Source: Trachythela sp. YZ-2020 (Eukaryota > Cnidaria > Anthozoa > Malacalcyonacea > Clavulariidae). Taken from it: a DNA stretch of 64,000 nucleotides. The stretch is taken from assembly GCA_016169945.1 (NCBI GenBank), contig JADLSH010000395.1, positions 9,204,001-9,268,000 of the forward strand, given 5' to 3'. A program made the position numbers and the translations under genes. The notes below the pieces were generated by a model. The model was given only the letters and a program-made list of their open reading frames with translations. It ran no database searches and was not told the DNA's origin. Shown here piece by piece: positions 34,897 through 47,449 of the stretch (positions within the stretch are counted from its first letter, which is position 1; every line of letters starts with the position of its first letter).

Positions 34897-36954
34897 TAGT
34901 CTAGGACCTGTATAGGAGTTTGTATGCATTTCATTTAGCACAGGCAATCTCAACTGTTTTAGGGTAAAATGACCATGGCGGTCAACATGGCATATGTGCC
35001 AAAACCTGAACCCGCCCTGAAACGGCAGTGCCGACATAGCTCTACCTTCCAAAAAGCAAAAGCGACAGCCTTTCTGAAGTGCTTATAGTGTTTAGAAGGG
35101 TTGCTTTTAGGGGTGTTATTGGAAGGAAAAATTTGTGTAAGTATAATATTTTACAAGAAAATGACCATGCACCACCCCAGGTCAACTGCTAATTATGCAT
35201 GAAATAACTCATATACCTGGCAGAGTTTAAATTTTCTTATTTCCTAAAAAATTTTATCATGGGATGAAAAACTATGCTTAATTTAATATAATTATTGTAG
35301 ATTGACATTGTTTTGTTTAAATATGATACATTTTATTTCACTTACCCCCCACCAAAACACGATTTCAGCCATATTTTGCCGTCTTGTTTGCTTTTTATCG
35401 CCGAGTCTTGCAAGTATCATCCAATTGTTGTACTTTTACATATTGATAGATGGCTAAAGAAGAATTTAAACCAAGTTTCGTCAAGTTTTGAAGCAGTGCA
35501 GTGTATTTTATCTTCGATGTTGTGTCCTTCGAAATTTCGTCAAATATGCCGCCATTGCAAGCCTCGCAGCTTCTCTGCCCGATAAATGCCACTTCTTCGT
35601 CTTCACATGTATTTAGATTACAGTATCCAAGAGTGCTTCATTGTAGAATAATCCCAATTGAAAACATTAGTTGCACTTGAAAGGCAAAAACCTCCCATAA
35701 CACATTTAGGACCAGAATCAAGAACACAAGTTTAAAAATAATTTGAAAGTCACACGCAATCTTCGCGAAAACTCCTCGTGGGCTACTTAACAGGGGGGGG
35801 GGAAATATTTTCACGAAACGTTTGTTCGCCACCACAGAACCCAAGTAAATATATTATATTTATTGTATTTTTATGATTTATGATAAAAACAATAATTTTT
35901 TGCCGTATTTTCTATTGTTTTTATCATAAATCATAAAAATACAATAAATATAATATATTTACTTGGGTTCTGTGGTGGCGAACAAACGTTTCGTGAAAAT
36001 ACCCCCCCCCCCCTGCTAAGTAGCCCACGAGGAGTTTTCGCGAAAAATTGCGCATGACTTTCAAATTATTTTTAAACTTGTGTTCTTGATTCTGGTCCTA
36101 AATGTGTTATGGGAGGTTTTTGCCTTTCAAGTACAACTAATGTTTTCAATTTTTCAATTGGGACTATTCTACAATGAAGCACTCTTGGATACTGTAATCT
36201 AAATACATATGAAGACGAAGAAGTGGCATTTATCGGGCAGAGAAGCTGCGAGGCTTGCAATGGCGGCATATTTGACGAAATATCGAAGGGCACATCATCG
36301 AAGATAAAATACACTGCACTGCTTCAAAACTTGACGAAACTTGGTTGAAATCTTCTTTAGCCATCTATCAATATGTAAAAGTACAACAATTGGATGATAC
36401 TTGCAAGACTCGGCGATAAAAAGCAAACAAGACTGCAAAATATGGCTGAAATCGTGTTTTGGTGGGGGGTAAGTGAAATAAAATGTACCATATTTAAACA
36501 AAACAATGTCAATCCTTATGAAATCTACAATAATTATATTAAATTAAGCATAGTTTTTCATCCCATGATAAAAATTTTTAGGAAATAAGAAAATTTAATC
36601 TCTGCCAGTTATACGAGTTATTTCATGCATAATTAGCAGTTGGCATGGGGTGGTGCATGGTCATTTTCTTGTAAAATATTATACTTAGACAAATTTTTCC
36701 TTCCAATAACACCCCTAAAAGCAACCCTTCTAAACACTATAAGCACTTCAGAAAGGCTGTCGCTTTTGCTTTTTGGAAGGTAGAGCTATGTCAGCACTGC
36801 TGTTTCAGGGCGGGGTCATTTTCAGGACGTTCGTCCCGGATTCAGGTTTTGGCACATATGCCATGTTGACCGCCATGGTCATTTTACCCTAAAACAGTTG
36901 AGATTGCCTGTGCTAAATGAAACGCATACAAACAACAATACAGGTCCTAGACTA
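34897..36954. repeat. 2-kb palindrome: about 1-kb inverted arms with an 18-bp spacer
   Basis: The left arm (34897-35894) and right arm (35913-36954) are reverse complements along their whole length, from TAGTCTAGGACCTG to the AAACAATA/TATTGTTT centre. They differ by scattered substitutions and by indels, including about 26 bp of extra sequence in the right arm near 36815-36845. Each arm carries a conserved short reading (GQRSCEACNGGIFDE on the outward-facing strand), but no known gene. C- or G-homopolymers of 9-12 bases occur at matching places in both arms. Divergence between arms argues against a simple library chimera. Confidence 0.88.
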
Positions 36955-37283
36955 GTGGGTTTTGTTCGCGTGTCGTGGCTATTGGGCTATTGGGCTATTG
37001 CATGTAAACAAAAACTGATTCCTCAATCTCAGCAGAAATTTCCTATGTTTATAATTTTTCATATATGTCTAATTATTCACAATGTCTGTATTTGCTGATT
37101 TAGCATACTTTTTTCCAGTAACCCTGTTTTCTGGCAATTGTAAAAACTTTCAGTGTTTGGTTACCACTTGCTAGGATGTTTATTATTAAAACACAGGACA
37201 GTAGATTCTCTTGGTGGATACCAGACTCCATGTTACAAGTATCCCATTAAATTAGAATGGTCTTGAAAATTATCCACACTTAC
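36955..37283. other. Spacer right of the palindrome
   Basis: No coding sequence is recognised. A tandem TATTGGGC duplication occurs at about 36988. Confidence 0.35.
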
Positions 37284-39575
37284 ATTTCCATCTTCACTTT
37301 CATCTGAAAGACTTGTCCCATTATCCTGGAAAGATATATGCATTGTATTTTTAAAATTACATCTACTAATTATGACATAGAAAAATATAAAGAAGTAGTA
37401 CTTGAGTGAAGGCCCACAATTAAAGACCTTGGCCGCTTTATTATCATTTGTTGTGGCAACACTGATTTACCACTGTTTCCTATCAATCATGCATGACAAT
37501 TGACAAGCGGATATATAAAGTTTGGACTGGTTGCAAAATATAATTGTGATGTGTTTTTTTTCTTGGCTACACAGATAATAAGATCAACAGCACAACTTCT
37601 AAAAAGTTAACATACCTTTTGTTTGGTTAAATCATATTTAGCCTTCAGAGCCTCCAGCTCGGTAGTTCTTGATGGGCTATCTGAGGATCTAGGCAATTAT
37701 TATTTTGTCGTTTTCGAGGCTAAAAAGTAAAAACATTAATTTATTAGTAAACTGACACTCCAATTTGCTATCCATAAAGGCAATTAAGATAATATTTTTG
37801 TTCTTGTTGGGCAAACACACAAAATTGAAGTAGAAATTTCATATGGTTCTATGATGACAGTAACTATAAAGTTAATATACAGATGTGGTGGGTATATAAA
37901 CAGCAATATAGGGCTTAATGCGAACAACATATTTTGACATTTTGGCTTTTGCTCAAAATATCGAAATGTGTTCTTTTCGTTACAGGCTATCAAGATACGG
38001 GCTATCAACATATAAGGAAATATTGACTTATTATGTTGTTGACTTTTTGTGGATTTGTTTCGGAATGACAAACTCGAAAACAGGTTACTAAATCATTAAG
38101 ACACTACTATCAAGAACACAAATACCTTTTCCTGTGTGACTTCCGGCTCTGTCTCTTCGCACTCTTGGTCTGACTCAACATATCTACCATTTTTTTTGGT
38201 AGTCTGTTGTCCTCTCCTGTGCACGGGGGTGTCTGTTGAACCAGTTGCACCTGTATACCCGAATAGTTTATCAGATTGTTATTATTAGCTAATCAATATT
38301 AGCTAATAAGCTATTAGCCTAAACCTTGACAATAAGGCAGACATTGTCCTAATTGCAAAAAGAAAATGTTCTATGCAATATATAACCTTTTTAAAAAATA
38401 AGTGTTTATAGAAGAAGAAAGCAGAGCTGTGAATATGGGAAATCGATTTATCCCGGGCAGTCTGTCAGCGGTTCAGCATTTAGCATTACAGTCTTTTGAC
38501 TAATTACATTGTATCACTATAAAAGGTTTTGTTTCCGATTTTAAACAGCAAACTTTTCGATAGCCCAGTGGTTGTAGTAAGTGCGGTGCGATAGCAGGTC
38601 GGGTGCAGGTTCAAATCCTGCATTCATCACTGTTTTATTTCAATTTTCTAAATAATTTTTTTACTTGTTTTAATTCTCAAATATTTTGGTGGGGGTTGGG
38701 GTGGGTGGGTTTTTTGGGTTATATCTATGATTGTTTATTTTAGAAAAACAAACACTTTAAAATTAAACAACCTTGAGTGATGAACACTTCGAGCGATATT
38801 ATTTAAAGTTTTTCCTAGATACCGCTGACATTATACAATTGGACCACGGACAGGGGTCAAAGAACGCCCAGGATAAATCATGACCGTGAACATGCATGGT
38901 CACGACAGATCTGTGACTTTCCCATCATGCCACAGGCAGCTTCATCTACCCAAAGGTTCTTACTATAAAATATTACAAAAGTTTCAAATTTTTTCATGTA
39001 ATGTGATGAGGCCACACAATTACGATTAAGAATGTGATTATAATTATAGTATTACACAAAAGATTTAACTTTAGCCTCTTGTGTTTTTATGATGGTAAGG
39101 TGGCAATTATCTGGCAAGTACTGTTGACATATTGGCTGCATCAAATGTATCATATTACTATATAAAACCGCTTGAGGTGGAAATTTGTTTGTGGCTCCAG
39201 CAAAATGTTTCTAAACATCAGCTTTTAGACATACAAAGTAGTCATAGACGCAATGCATATATGTTAATGTAGGTTTTGATATATTGGTTAAACAATTTAC
39301 AATGTTATGCTCCAAATTATGAGTAAATTATGCTGTGCCGTCTAAGCAACCCGCGGCCACAAGCCACATGTTTCTTCTAGAGACTAGACTTAAAATTTTG
39401 GTATTTCATTTTCATGATCGAAGAGATCAAACTCACTTATTAATATAAGAAAAATTAACAAACACTTACCACTGAATATTATCACTTTCGCCACACAGGT
39501 CGTAGTTGGAACCGACATTGGATCAATGGAACCCTTCACGATTTTCTTTGACACCTTTGCAAATTCATGTGGCAT
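37284..39575 (-). CDS. Candidate four-exon gene of unknown function
   Basis: Candidate exons with good splice signals on the minus strand are: 39470-39575 (ATG start, MPHEFAKVSKKIVKG, donor GTAAGT), 38126-38250 (GATGSTDTPVHRRGQQTTKK, donor GTATTT), 37616-37688 (TELEALKAKYDLTKQK, donor GTATGT) and 37284-37325 (DNGTSLSDESEDGN, donor GTAAGT). Exon 1 to 2 and exon 3 to 4 junctions are in phase; the 2 to 3 junction is not, so an exon or border is missing. The translated product is hydrophilic with a short coiled-coil-like piece. No family is recognised. A tRNA-derived sequence lies in the first intron. It could be a real host gene or chance splice signals. Confidence 0.35.
38553..38640 (+). repeat. 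tRNA-derived SINE head (A and B boxes)
   Basis: TAGCCCAGTGGTTGTAG (38561-38577) fits an A box, and GGTTCAAATCC (38608-38618) is a near-perfect B box within a clean T-arm (GCAGG/CCTGC). The acceptor stem does not pair, so this is a tRNA-derived element and not a tRNA gene. It is followed by a T-rich tail. Confidence 0.6.
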
Positions 39576-39589
39576 GTTAGTATAGTTTT

Positions 39590-40140
39590 TGGACGACCAG
39601 GCAGAGCAGCAAGTACAAGTGCATCTGAAACCGGTAAAACGAATGCCCCAAGCAATACAAGAGCAAACGAAAGAAATCCTTTCCATACTGCAAGAAGATA
39701 CTTAGGTAATCAACATTCAGGAATGAAATCTAATACCCGTAAAGAGAAAAAGTAAAAAAGCCCAGCGGGTCCTTTTACACATGTTATATTACTAACTGGT
39801 CCTACAGCAAAACGGTCATATAATTAATGCCTTCACCTTCCTAAAAGAATGGAGTGACATTGATGTAGAGTTAGAGATGCGTCAAGCATTCGAAGACAAA
39901 CTCCCAAAGGATGTAGACATTGAGATACTTCATTCAGTACACACTCATTACATACTCCAGCATTAGCTGCTGGTCAACGACTCACTGGATTGATAATCAG
40001 CAAGATATTTGGTAACAACAAGCCTGTTTATATCTGACCATTACAAAAAATCATTCTTCATCCTGAAGAGTCCAGCAGAAAAATACCAAAACAAGATTTC
40101 CCGGATGATATCGTTGTTGATGCAACCTCTTTCACAGGCT
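39590..40140 (+). pseudogene. HECT-associated N-terminal region, decayed
   Basis: The reading starts after a TAG acceptor with VFGRPGRAASTSASETG, a low-complexity linker typical of G2E3-like proteins. It continues across stops and shifts through THVILLTGPTAK and, near 39960, PALAAGQRLTGLIISKIFG and then KPVY, which match the segment between the linker and the HECT domain in that family. The HECT domain is absent here; a later piece of the same type of protein lies at 47450-47784. Frames change at least three times. Confidence 0.5.
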
Positions 40141-40141
40141 C

Positions 40142-40190
40142 TTATCTCTTGGGGAGATAATACCCTGTATGGAGCTGGTCACGTGTCACC
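40142..40190 (-). repeat. Copy of a conserved CACGTG-containing coding motif
   Basis: GGAGATAATACCCTGTATGG followed by AGCTGGTCACGTG also occurs at 57950-58000 (same strand) and at 46420-46455 (inverted). On the minus strand it encodes TRDQLHTGYYLPKR, matching SRDQLHPGFYLHRG in the 58-kb copy. Confidence 0.55.
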
Positions 40191-40489
40191 CGGATTTCGC
40201 GTGATAAATTGAGAATACACTTAGGGAGGGGTGGTACAGGAGCGTGTTGTCCTCTGTGATATTGTTGCGTTTGGAAAAAAGTATTTTGGGGGAGATGAAT
40301 TGAAAATTTGCAACAAGAGATTGTGACAAAACTGTTGTTATAAAATAGTCGCATTAATCATCACGTCACTTCCTACTGTATCCTGGAGTGTTGAGAATCA
40401 TAGCGATAAGTTGGATCAGATTTCAATACACAACAATGCTTGTCAAGCCAAGGAAAGCACGCGTCGCACAGTATTTTAATATAAAACAC
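40187..40489. other. Short spacer
   Basis: No feature is recognised before the LINE tail. Confidence 0.35.
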
Positions 40490-40638
40490 AATCAATCAAT
40501 CAATCAAATTTTTTAATCACTCAATAATCATTACAAGTCAAAATAAAGAAATACAAGTTATTACATAGGAAAGAGTGAAGGCCATCTGAAATAACCATAT
40601 GGGCTAGACGAGTCAGATGACCTTTAACAATGTAGATA

Positions 40639-40670
<32 letters not shown>

Positions 40671-40889
40671 GTAGTATGACAAAATGTTAAAAGACAGCTC
40701 AAATTCAGTAATAAAATACAGAGTATCAGACACTAAACAGACAATAAAGAAGTCAAACACAAAACAATTTAGAACAGACTACAAACAACAATGCCATAAG
40801 CCAACACCAATAAAATTTTAAACTACTTTGATTATTATTTATAACAGGTTTGAATATATAAAATAAAATATGTATTTTTAACTAATACA

Positions 40890-43800
40890 CTAATACAAGC
40901 CAATCAGTTGCTCTTTGAATTTCTTTTTAAAAGAGTATTTACTTAATACTTTGAAAGATTCATCTAAGGAATTCCAAATCTTAGGACCGCAAAAAGTGAT
41001 ATTAAATACTCCATAGTTTGTCCGAACTAAGGGTAGATTGTAATTAAAAGTAGATGCTAAACGTGTTTCATGCAAATGCCTACTATTAATTAGGCTAAAA
41101 AAACCATCAAAGTCAGGTGGGAGGTTGTCTTTACTGTACTGAAGCATACACATCGCAGTATATAGATTAACAATGTCTACAAATTTAAGTAAGTTTAGCT
41201 CTTTAAAAAGAGGAGACGTATGTGCTCGATAGTCTGAAAATGTGATAATTCGTATGGCTTTCTTTTGAAGGATTGTCAGGGACTGTATGTTAGTTTTATA
41301 AGTATTCCCCCAGATGATGACAGCATACGTAAGGAATGAATAGATAATTGAATAGTACACTTGTTTGAGTGTATGGATAGAAACAAAGTTTCTGAGTTTC
41401 AATAAAATGCCAATTCCTCTCGAAATTTTTTTAGAAAGCTCATAGACATGATCTTTCCAATTTAGGTGACAATCCATCAAAACTCCTAAATATTTTATAC
41501 TTTTCTTTTGTTTAATCTCTTTACCACAAATGTTAAGATTCATTGAAAAATTTACTTTTTTTTGGGGTGGATGAAAAAGAACGAAATTGGATTTTCAATA
41601 TTCAGAGACAATTTATTTGCACATAACCATTCATTCACTTTGTTCAATTGTACATTTAAATTTCTTTCTAAACTTTCAAGATTTTTATGAGTACAAAGTA
41701 AATTAGAATCATCTGCAAATAAATGGAAATCAATTCCACATGCACAATTATTAAAATCATTAATATAAAGCAGGAACAACAGTGGTCCTAGAACTGATCC
41801 TTGGGGAACACCGCATGTTATCATTTGTTTCTCAGAGTTTATATTACCAATTGAAACATACTGTTGTCTATTCTGCAAATAAGAGAAGAACCAATCATTT
41901 GTCACTCCTTATTCCATAATTTTCTAGTTTCTTTAGTAGGATGTTATGGTTAACAGTATCGAAAGCCTTACTCAGATCAAGAAAATACCACATGAGTATA
42001 GCTTATTTTCAATTGCTTTTGGATTTTATCAGTAATCAGCAGGATTGCATGAGAAGTGGAATGGTTAGCACGAAAACCAAATTGACCTGAGAATAGTACT
42101 TGATGTTTTTCGAGATATGTTAATAATCTATTGTACATTAATTTCTCAAGAATTTTATTGAAAACTGAGAGTAAAGAAATAGGCGATAATTAGATACAAT
42201 AGATTTTAATCCTGTTTTATACACCGGTATAACTCTGGCTATTTTAAGGTTATCAGGTACAATACCTGTTGAAAATGAACAATTTATTAAGTAAGCAAGT
42301 GGCTCAGATACAAGAGTTTTGAGGATCTTAAGTAACTTAGTAGGAATACTAAATGGTCCAGTTGATTTAGATGGATTAAGATTGCTAATTATATTTTCAA
42401 TTTCAGAAGTACTTGTTGGAAAAATTACAAAACTGTTACAAATTGGTCTGTTTAGGAAAGTTTCAAATGATGTATTAACTGTTGATATACCACTAGCAAT
42501 ATCAGAACCAATGCTAGAGAAATAATTATTAAAAGCATTTGCAATTGTTTGTGATGTAGTTAGTTTAGTATCTCCTACATCTATTATAGTGGGAATTGAA
42601 TGTTTTGACTGTGTGAGGGTAATCAGTTGTTTGATGCCCTTCCAAGTCTCCTTGATATTATGTTTATTATTTGCAAAGTAATTATTATAGTACATTTTTT
42701 TACTTTGGAGCAACAGGTGGTTTAGCTTGTTTCTATATATTTTAAACTTTGAAAAATAATAATTATTTTTGGACTTTAAATATTTTTTGTAAAGTTTATT
42801 CTTTTTCGCAATTGAAACCCTAAGTCCATTTGTAATCCAAGGTTTAGCTAAAGAACGCATACTTTTTTTCGATAGTTTCCTCAAAGGCACATGTTTATCA
42901 ATAATTTCTGAAAGTTTTATGTAAAAAGATTCAAAAATATGATTTACATCTTCAGTAGCAGGCAAGACATCCTCCCATTTAACTGACTGAACATCCTCAA
43001 TAAGTTTATTTTCCTCAAACTTAGAGTAGTCACGATATATAGTTTGATTAGAAGAAGAGCAAGAAAGCTTATTAATAAAAAGAAAGTTTGGGAGATGGTC
43101 TGATATATCACACACCAAATTTCCACTAATACAATAATGCTCAATAGAGTTAAAGAAGATATTGTCAATCAAGGTAGCTGTGTGGTCAGTAATTCTAGTT
43201 GGTTGTAGAATATGTGGTTGGAAACAGAACACCCCCAAGTTATTAATAAATTCATCAGTTGGGGTGTGTGATTCATAATTTAACAAATTTATATTAAAAT
43301 CACCCATTAGGATGCAATATTTTTTTTCATTTGAGATTTTATCCATAGATGCTGTCAAATAATTAGAAAAATTATCGAAATTGCCATTCGGATGTCTATA
43401 AATTACTGAGCATACTATATTACGATGACATTTGGTGTGAACTTCTATCCATAAACATTCAAAGTCTTCAGTAGTTGAATTTAAGTCATCGCGGATATGA
43501 AAGTCGCAATTGCTTCTTACATAAAATCCAGCACCACCAGCACAGTGAAGGCTTGGTTGAGATATAAATTTGTAATCAGGAATATCGATATTAACTAGAG
43601 GATCTTTACCGGTCATTATTCTAGTTTCAGTTAGGCCAATTACATGAAAGTTATGACCAAGATTAGAGAGCATAGATGTTAGCTTGTCATGATTGGCAGC
43701 TAGGCTTCTTATATTAGAATGTATAACTGAGAAGGAAGTATTTTTAGAACATATTTGTCCAATGTTTTCACTATTTAGAAAATTATTGATTGTGTAATAA

Positions 43801-43916
43801 TTAAAATTAACTTGACTTAAGACATTATTATCAACATCAGCATCAGCTAGATTTGGAATGTTTGTTTGACTAGAGAACAGTTCTAGTCTGGGTAAATTAT
43901 CTATCACACTACACAT
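40890..43916 (-). pseudogene. LINE ORF2: endonuclease plus reverse transcriptase, frameshifted
   Basis: The first open stretch (43916-42138) holds an EEP-type endonuclease: HSNIRSL (Asn about 68), GLTETR (Glu about 97), GDFNINLL (about 205-212) and SDHLPNF (His about 274). It then enters the polymerase (NPSKSTGPFSIPTKLLK) and breaks near 42180. Fragments lead to 41905-41552, with GVPQGSVLGPLLFLLYIND and the catalytic FADDSN box. 41543-40890 supplies the thumb and C-terminal part (KSIKYLGVLMD, CGPKIWNSL). This enzyme would nick target DNA and copy the element RNA at the nick. The breaks suggest an inactive copy, though only a few changes separate it from an intact one. Confidence 0.85.
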
Positions 43917-43925
43917 TGTTGGTAC

Positions 43926-44726
43926 TTATCTTAAGTCTTGTTGATTTGATACGATACGTGCTGGGCAATCTTTGTCCTTCCTAAGGTATATACGACCATT
44001 ATGAGTCCATATAAATTTATAATTGTTTTCTTTCTTGAATTTCAGACAATCTTTAAATAGTGACTTGTTCTTGGGAGTTAGACTTTCTGAGATAAAAATT
44101 CCGTTATCTGAAAATCGTGACAGACCAATATCTTTCGTTGATTTATTCTTTAGATATTTGCGACCATGATAAAATTGATCTTTCGTTTCCCTTCTTGCAA
44201 ATTTGACAATCACTTTAGGAAATTGATTAGCCGGGTTTACTTTGTTTGATGCAGATCCCTCCCTTGGTCTTAGCCTTGAGCTGTAACTTTGGTTTTGTCG
44301 TATATTACTTGGCAAGCGATGGCTTATGGAAATATCTTTTTCTTCAAGATTTAATCCCATCAGAGAGGCGACCTTAATAGCCAGGGCATTTGTGTTTTCG
44401 TCAGGTTCTTCTGGTAAACCAGATATCTCAACACAATCCCTTCGAGAGTATTGTTCCATATTATTAATATCTTCGCTTTGTTGTTTCACAATTGCAGATA
44501 ATCTAAAAACTTCATCCTTTAAACACTTGTTTTCTGTCAGGGCTTCATCACACTTAGCCTCAACAACCTCCATTCGCTTCGCAATCGCATCAAATTTGTC
44601 ACTGAGAAAGTTTACACTGTCCTTTAAACTATCCATTAGCAAACAGATTGGCTTGAATTTTTCATCCAATTTCTCGTCTAGAACAGTAGCAAGTACTTCT
44701 TTTGTAACTGGCGTGGTTTGGCTCAT
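43926..44726 (-). CDS. LINE ORF1: coiled-coil nucleic-acid-binding protein
   Basis: This 266-residue open frame begins MSQTTPVTKEVLATVLDEK. It has a long heptad-rich coiled coil (about residues 15-95), then NNMEQYSRRDCVEISGLPEE, the start of an RRM-like fold found in many LINE ORF1 proteins, and a basic C-terminal part. Such proteins form RNA-bound trimers or multimers with the element transcript. It ends 9 bases before the ORF2 ATG, consistent with a bicistronic LINE. The frame is intact. Confidence 0.82.
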   Translation of the reverse strand: MSQTTPVTKEVLATVLDEKLDEKFKPICLLMDSLKDSVNFLSDKFDAIAKRMEVVEAKCDEALTENKCLKDEVFRLSAIVKQQSEDINNMEQYSRRDCVEISGLPEEPDENTNALAIKVASLMGLNLEEKDISISHRLPSNIRQNQSYSSRLRPREGSASNKVNPANQFPKVIVKFARRETKDQFYHGRKYLKNKSTKDIGLSRFSDNGIFISESLTPKNKSLFKDCLKFKKENNYKFIWTHNGRIYLRKDKDCPARIVSNQQDLR

Positions 44727-44813
44727 CGTTTACAACATAAATAAGGACAACATACAACACAAATAGACAAAAAAAACACTGAATTATCAAAATATTAGCA
44801 GAGCTCGACATTT

Positions 44814-44885
44814 TGGCGCCATCTTGGCATATTCGATCTATATGTGGCATATTCGATCTATATGTGGCATATTCGATAAAACATA
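44814..44885 (-). promoter_or_regulatory. LINE 5' end: YY1-like motif and 20-bp tandem units
   Basis: On the element strand, CCAAGATGGCGCC sits at the presumed 5' end, resembling the YY1 site that directs initiation in other LINEs. Just upstream are two and a half copies of a 20-bp unit (GGCATATTCGATCTATATGT) that may be part of its 5' region or flanking sequence. Confidence 0.45.
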
Positions 44886-46359
44886 TCTTCTATAGACTGA
44901 CTGATATGATTGTTAACAGTGTTGAACCTTATCCTGTCTGGTATTCAAACTGCAAACGAAATGGATTTTTTTAATGCTGACATATGGAATTGCTATAAAA
45001 TATCGAGATCCTACCGTGTGTAAACAATGCTTCCCAGAGGTTAAATCTCGTTCAAGATTGTAAAATAACCTGCCTTGGCATCGCGCTATACGCGACGACC
45101 AAGAAGTATGTCGAAGTATAACTTTATGTTACCAAACGTAAGGTAAAACTATCTGTTAAAGGCAAATTCAACGACTCTTCCGTGCGTGCGGTACAACTTG
45201 AATATTAACGATAAAACATACGTAATTATACTTCATATGTGGTACTGTGGTAGTATACACCACATTTTAAATCCTAAATAGTTTTCATCGTCTTTCTAGC
45301 TTGATCTAATATAATATACAAAAGGGATTTAGAATACAGTTATTTAGTATTTGCTGAAAGTATCCATATCACTATGCTATTGTGTCTGTGCATATGGTCT
45401 GTGACTGTGAGACATCAGTGTCCAATAAGCCGACTTATTTTAAAGTCTTTATCCTATAGTATAGACAAAATTTAGTGTACAACTATGTTTTTATTTTGCT
45501 GTACTATACACTCTACAGCTGATTCAATGGGAACTCTAACTCTGAAGGACTAAATTTTATATATATCTGTGGACAGGCTACGCATCAGTTTTTATGAATT
45601 ATGTATGAAAAATATTTTGTAAACCTGATGTGCTACATTCCTTTGCATATAGCCTATATTTACAATACAATACTATATTGTAATTTGTATTTTCCCGCAG
45701 CTGCGGATGAGGCTATAAAATTTTGCCTTCACTCAGGCTTCAGACTTGTACTGTACATGTTTATAGAATCGGCAACAGCCAACAAGAAGGAAGTTCTCAA
45801 ATAACATAAATCATAATTTACCACATTTCCCTGAGAATTTTTGTATCTTACTACCTTTTAGAGTGGACATCAATCTCCGCATGTTTATAGTTTAGCTAGT
45901 GTTTGGTAAAAGCATAGTTACAATGTCGTAGATATTAACTATGGTAAAATGCCCTATGCGGCTATGGATATGATGATACGAGATAGTGGTTGCTCTTGAG
46001 AACCCTATTTATCTTAAATAAATAAACGCAAAGCTTATAACGTTTACTCTAATGGCATATTACAAAAATGTTATAAATATAGGTTTCTATATTTGTAGTG
46101 ACGATTGATTTAATACTATAGACTAGATCCAGAGGGGTCTGATATTAAACCGTGCTCGAGAGAACATTAAACAACAGCTCAAAAGCATACAATTTTGGTT
46201 GGTTACTTGACTTGTCTGTTGACAAAACTGTTTACTACGTTTTTAAAACTTAAAAGCAAAAAACACAACAATTTTGCAAGTGATTTGAACTATATATGAT
46301 TCTCGAGATATATTATACATAATAATATCCCACTCCTTGCAATTAAAGTGTATAATTTT
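44886..46359. other. AT-rich intergenic
   Basis: No gene or repeat is recognised. The 67-residue ORF at 45601 has no identifiable motif. Confidence 0.4.
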
Positions 46360-46483
46360 CAAGTGGAAGCATGTAATATGATACTTCTCCTCACCCCCTT
46401 AGGCAATAAAACTTTCAAGAGACACGTGACCAGCTCCATCCAGGGTTTATCTCCACAAGAGGGAAAAGCGTGGGTACGAACAT
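46360..46483 (+). repeat. Inverted copy of the exon-like block at 57941-58066
   Basis: GTGGAAGCATGTAATATGA, CACCCCCTTAGGCAATA, CACGTGACCAGCTCCATCCA and GGGTACGA are shared in the same order with the block upstream of the second RecQ gene, in opposite orientation. One- and two-base indels preserve the reading RDQLHPGF...RGK..GT.M. The block is followed by a GTAAGA donor at about 46533. Confidence 0.65.
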
Positions 46484-47449
46484 GTTGTTGATGGTGATTG
46501 GGTTAATATTGTTGAAGATGTAGACCAATCCAAGTAAGATACTAACTTATTGGTAATAATTAATATTTTATTACTAATATTTCACCAGACATTGAGTATC
46601 ATGTTGATTTCAATAAATCTCCTTTTTAGGTGTATTGACCAATCAAGATGTATCTCATGAGCATGAGCTCTCTGCCCTTGGTAATGTTGAGCATGTGCCA
46701 ATTCAGATAATTGATGAACACAGTTTCAACCCTCACAGTTGATTCCCTCTCATAAGGTAGACAGAAACATAACGTATGTTACGAGTTATTTCCTGGGCAG
46801 AATTGTTCAAATGTCAGTTAGCGTTAACCCACACTGTTAATTTGGAGGTGTCAATTTAACACCAAAAAGTGGTGCTAAAAATAGGTAAAAACAATAACAC
46901 CTGTTTTGGGTGCTATTTTAACACACCAATTTTTGACGAATTTTTCAAGAAGAAGATTTTATGTGTTTTAGGTACTTAAACTCATGTCATGTACAATTGC
47001 GTACTTCATTTTAAGAAATGTTTAGTTTCTCTAGATAAAAAGCTAACAAATAAGTAATAGAAATCGTGAAAGGAAACTTTACATTTAATTTACTGTATTG
47101 ATGATTTTACAATAACGGGTATTTTTTGTGACATCGTAACTGTTTTAAGAGGTAAAATAGAAGGTTTATGCATAGCAGCATCCTTTTAGTATATACCTGA
47201 AGCTAGTGCATGACACTCTTAAAAAATCAAGATCTTTCCTAACCTGTCAACTATAACATTTATGCTTATTTAATTAGCAATAAAAAATTTGAAATCTTTG
47301 GCAGAGTATATATTTTGTAACAAAACTTTAAAAAAAATTGTCACCAAAAAGAATCACTCCCCAAACAATGGCTGCTGGAATCCTTTTATCTCTACATTTC
47401 AAATGACGAAAGTGAAACTATAAAATGTTTTCTAACTCCAGACTGCTAC
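46484..47449. other. Intergenic with TTTAACACC palindromes
   Basis: At 46845-46927 GGTGTCAATTTAACACC and GGGTGCTATTTTAACACACC are near-palindromes of one another, probably a decayed small repeat. No gene is recognised. Confidence 0.4.

Larger units (their letters stand above)
40490..44840 (-). mobile_element. Nearly full-length LINE of the L2/CR1 group
   Basis: The element reads from a 5' end near 44840 to a 3' tetranucleotide tail (ATTG repeats on its own strand) at 40490-40507. It has ORF1, an apurinic-type endonuclease and a reverse transcriptase in order. The short 3' microsatellite instead of poly(A) is typical of the L2/CR1 group. Two or more frameshifts interrupt the polymerase. A (TA)n tract lies in its 3' untranslated part at about 40635-40670. 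Confidence 0.85.

Noticed and set aside
34897..36954. Palindrome as library chimera
   Set aside because: Arms differ by many substitutions and by an indel of about 26 bp, which a simple fold-back read would not create; long reads would still be decisive.
38553..38640. Genuine tRNA gene
   Set aside because: A and B boxes and the T-arm are good, but no acceptor stem can be paired and the 3' side is a T-rich tail, so a tRNA-derived SINE fits better.
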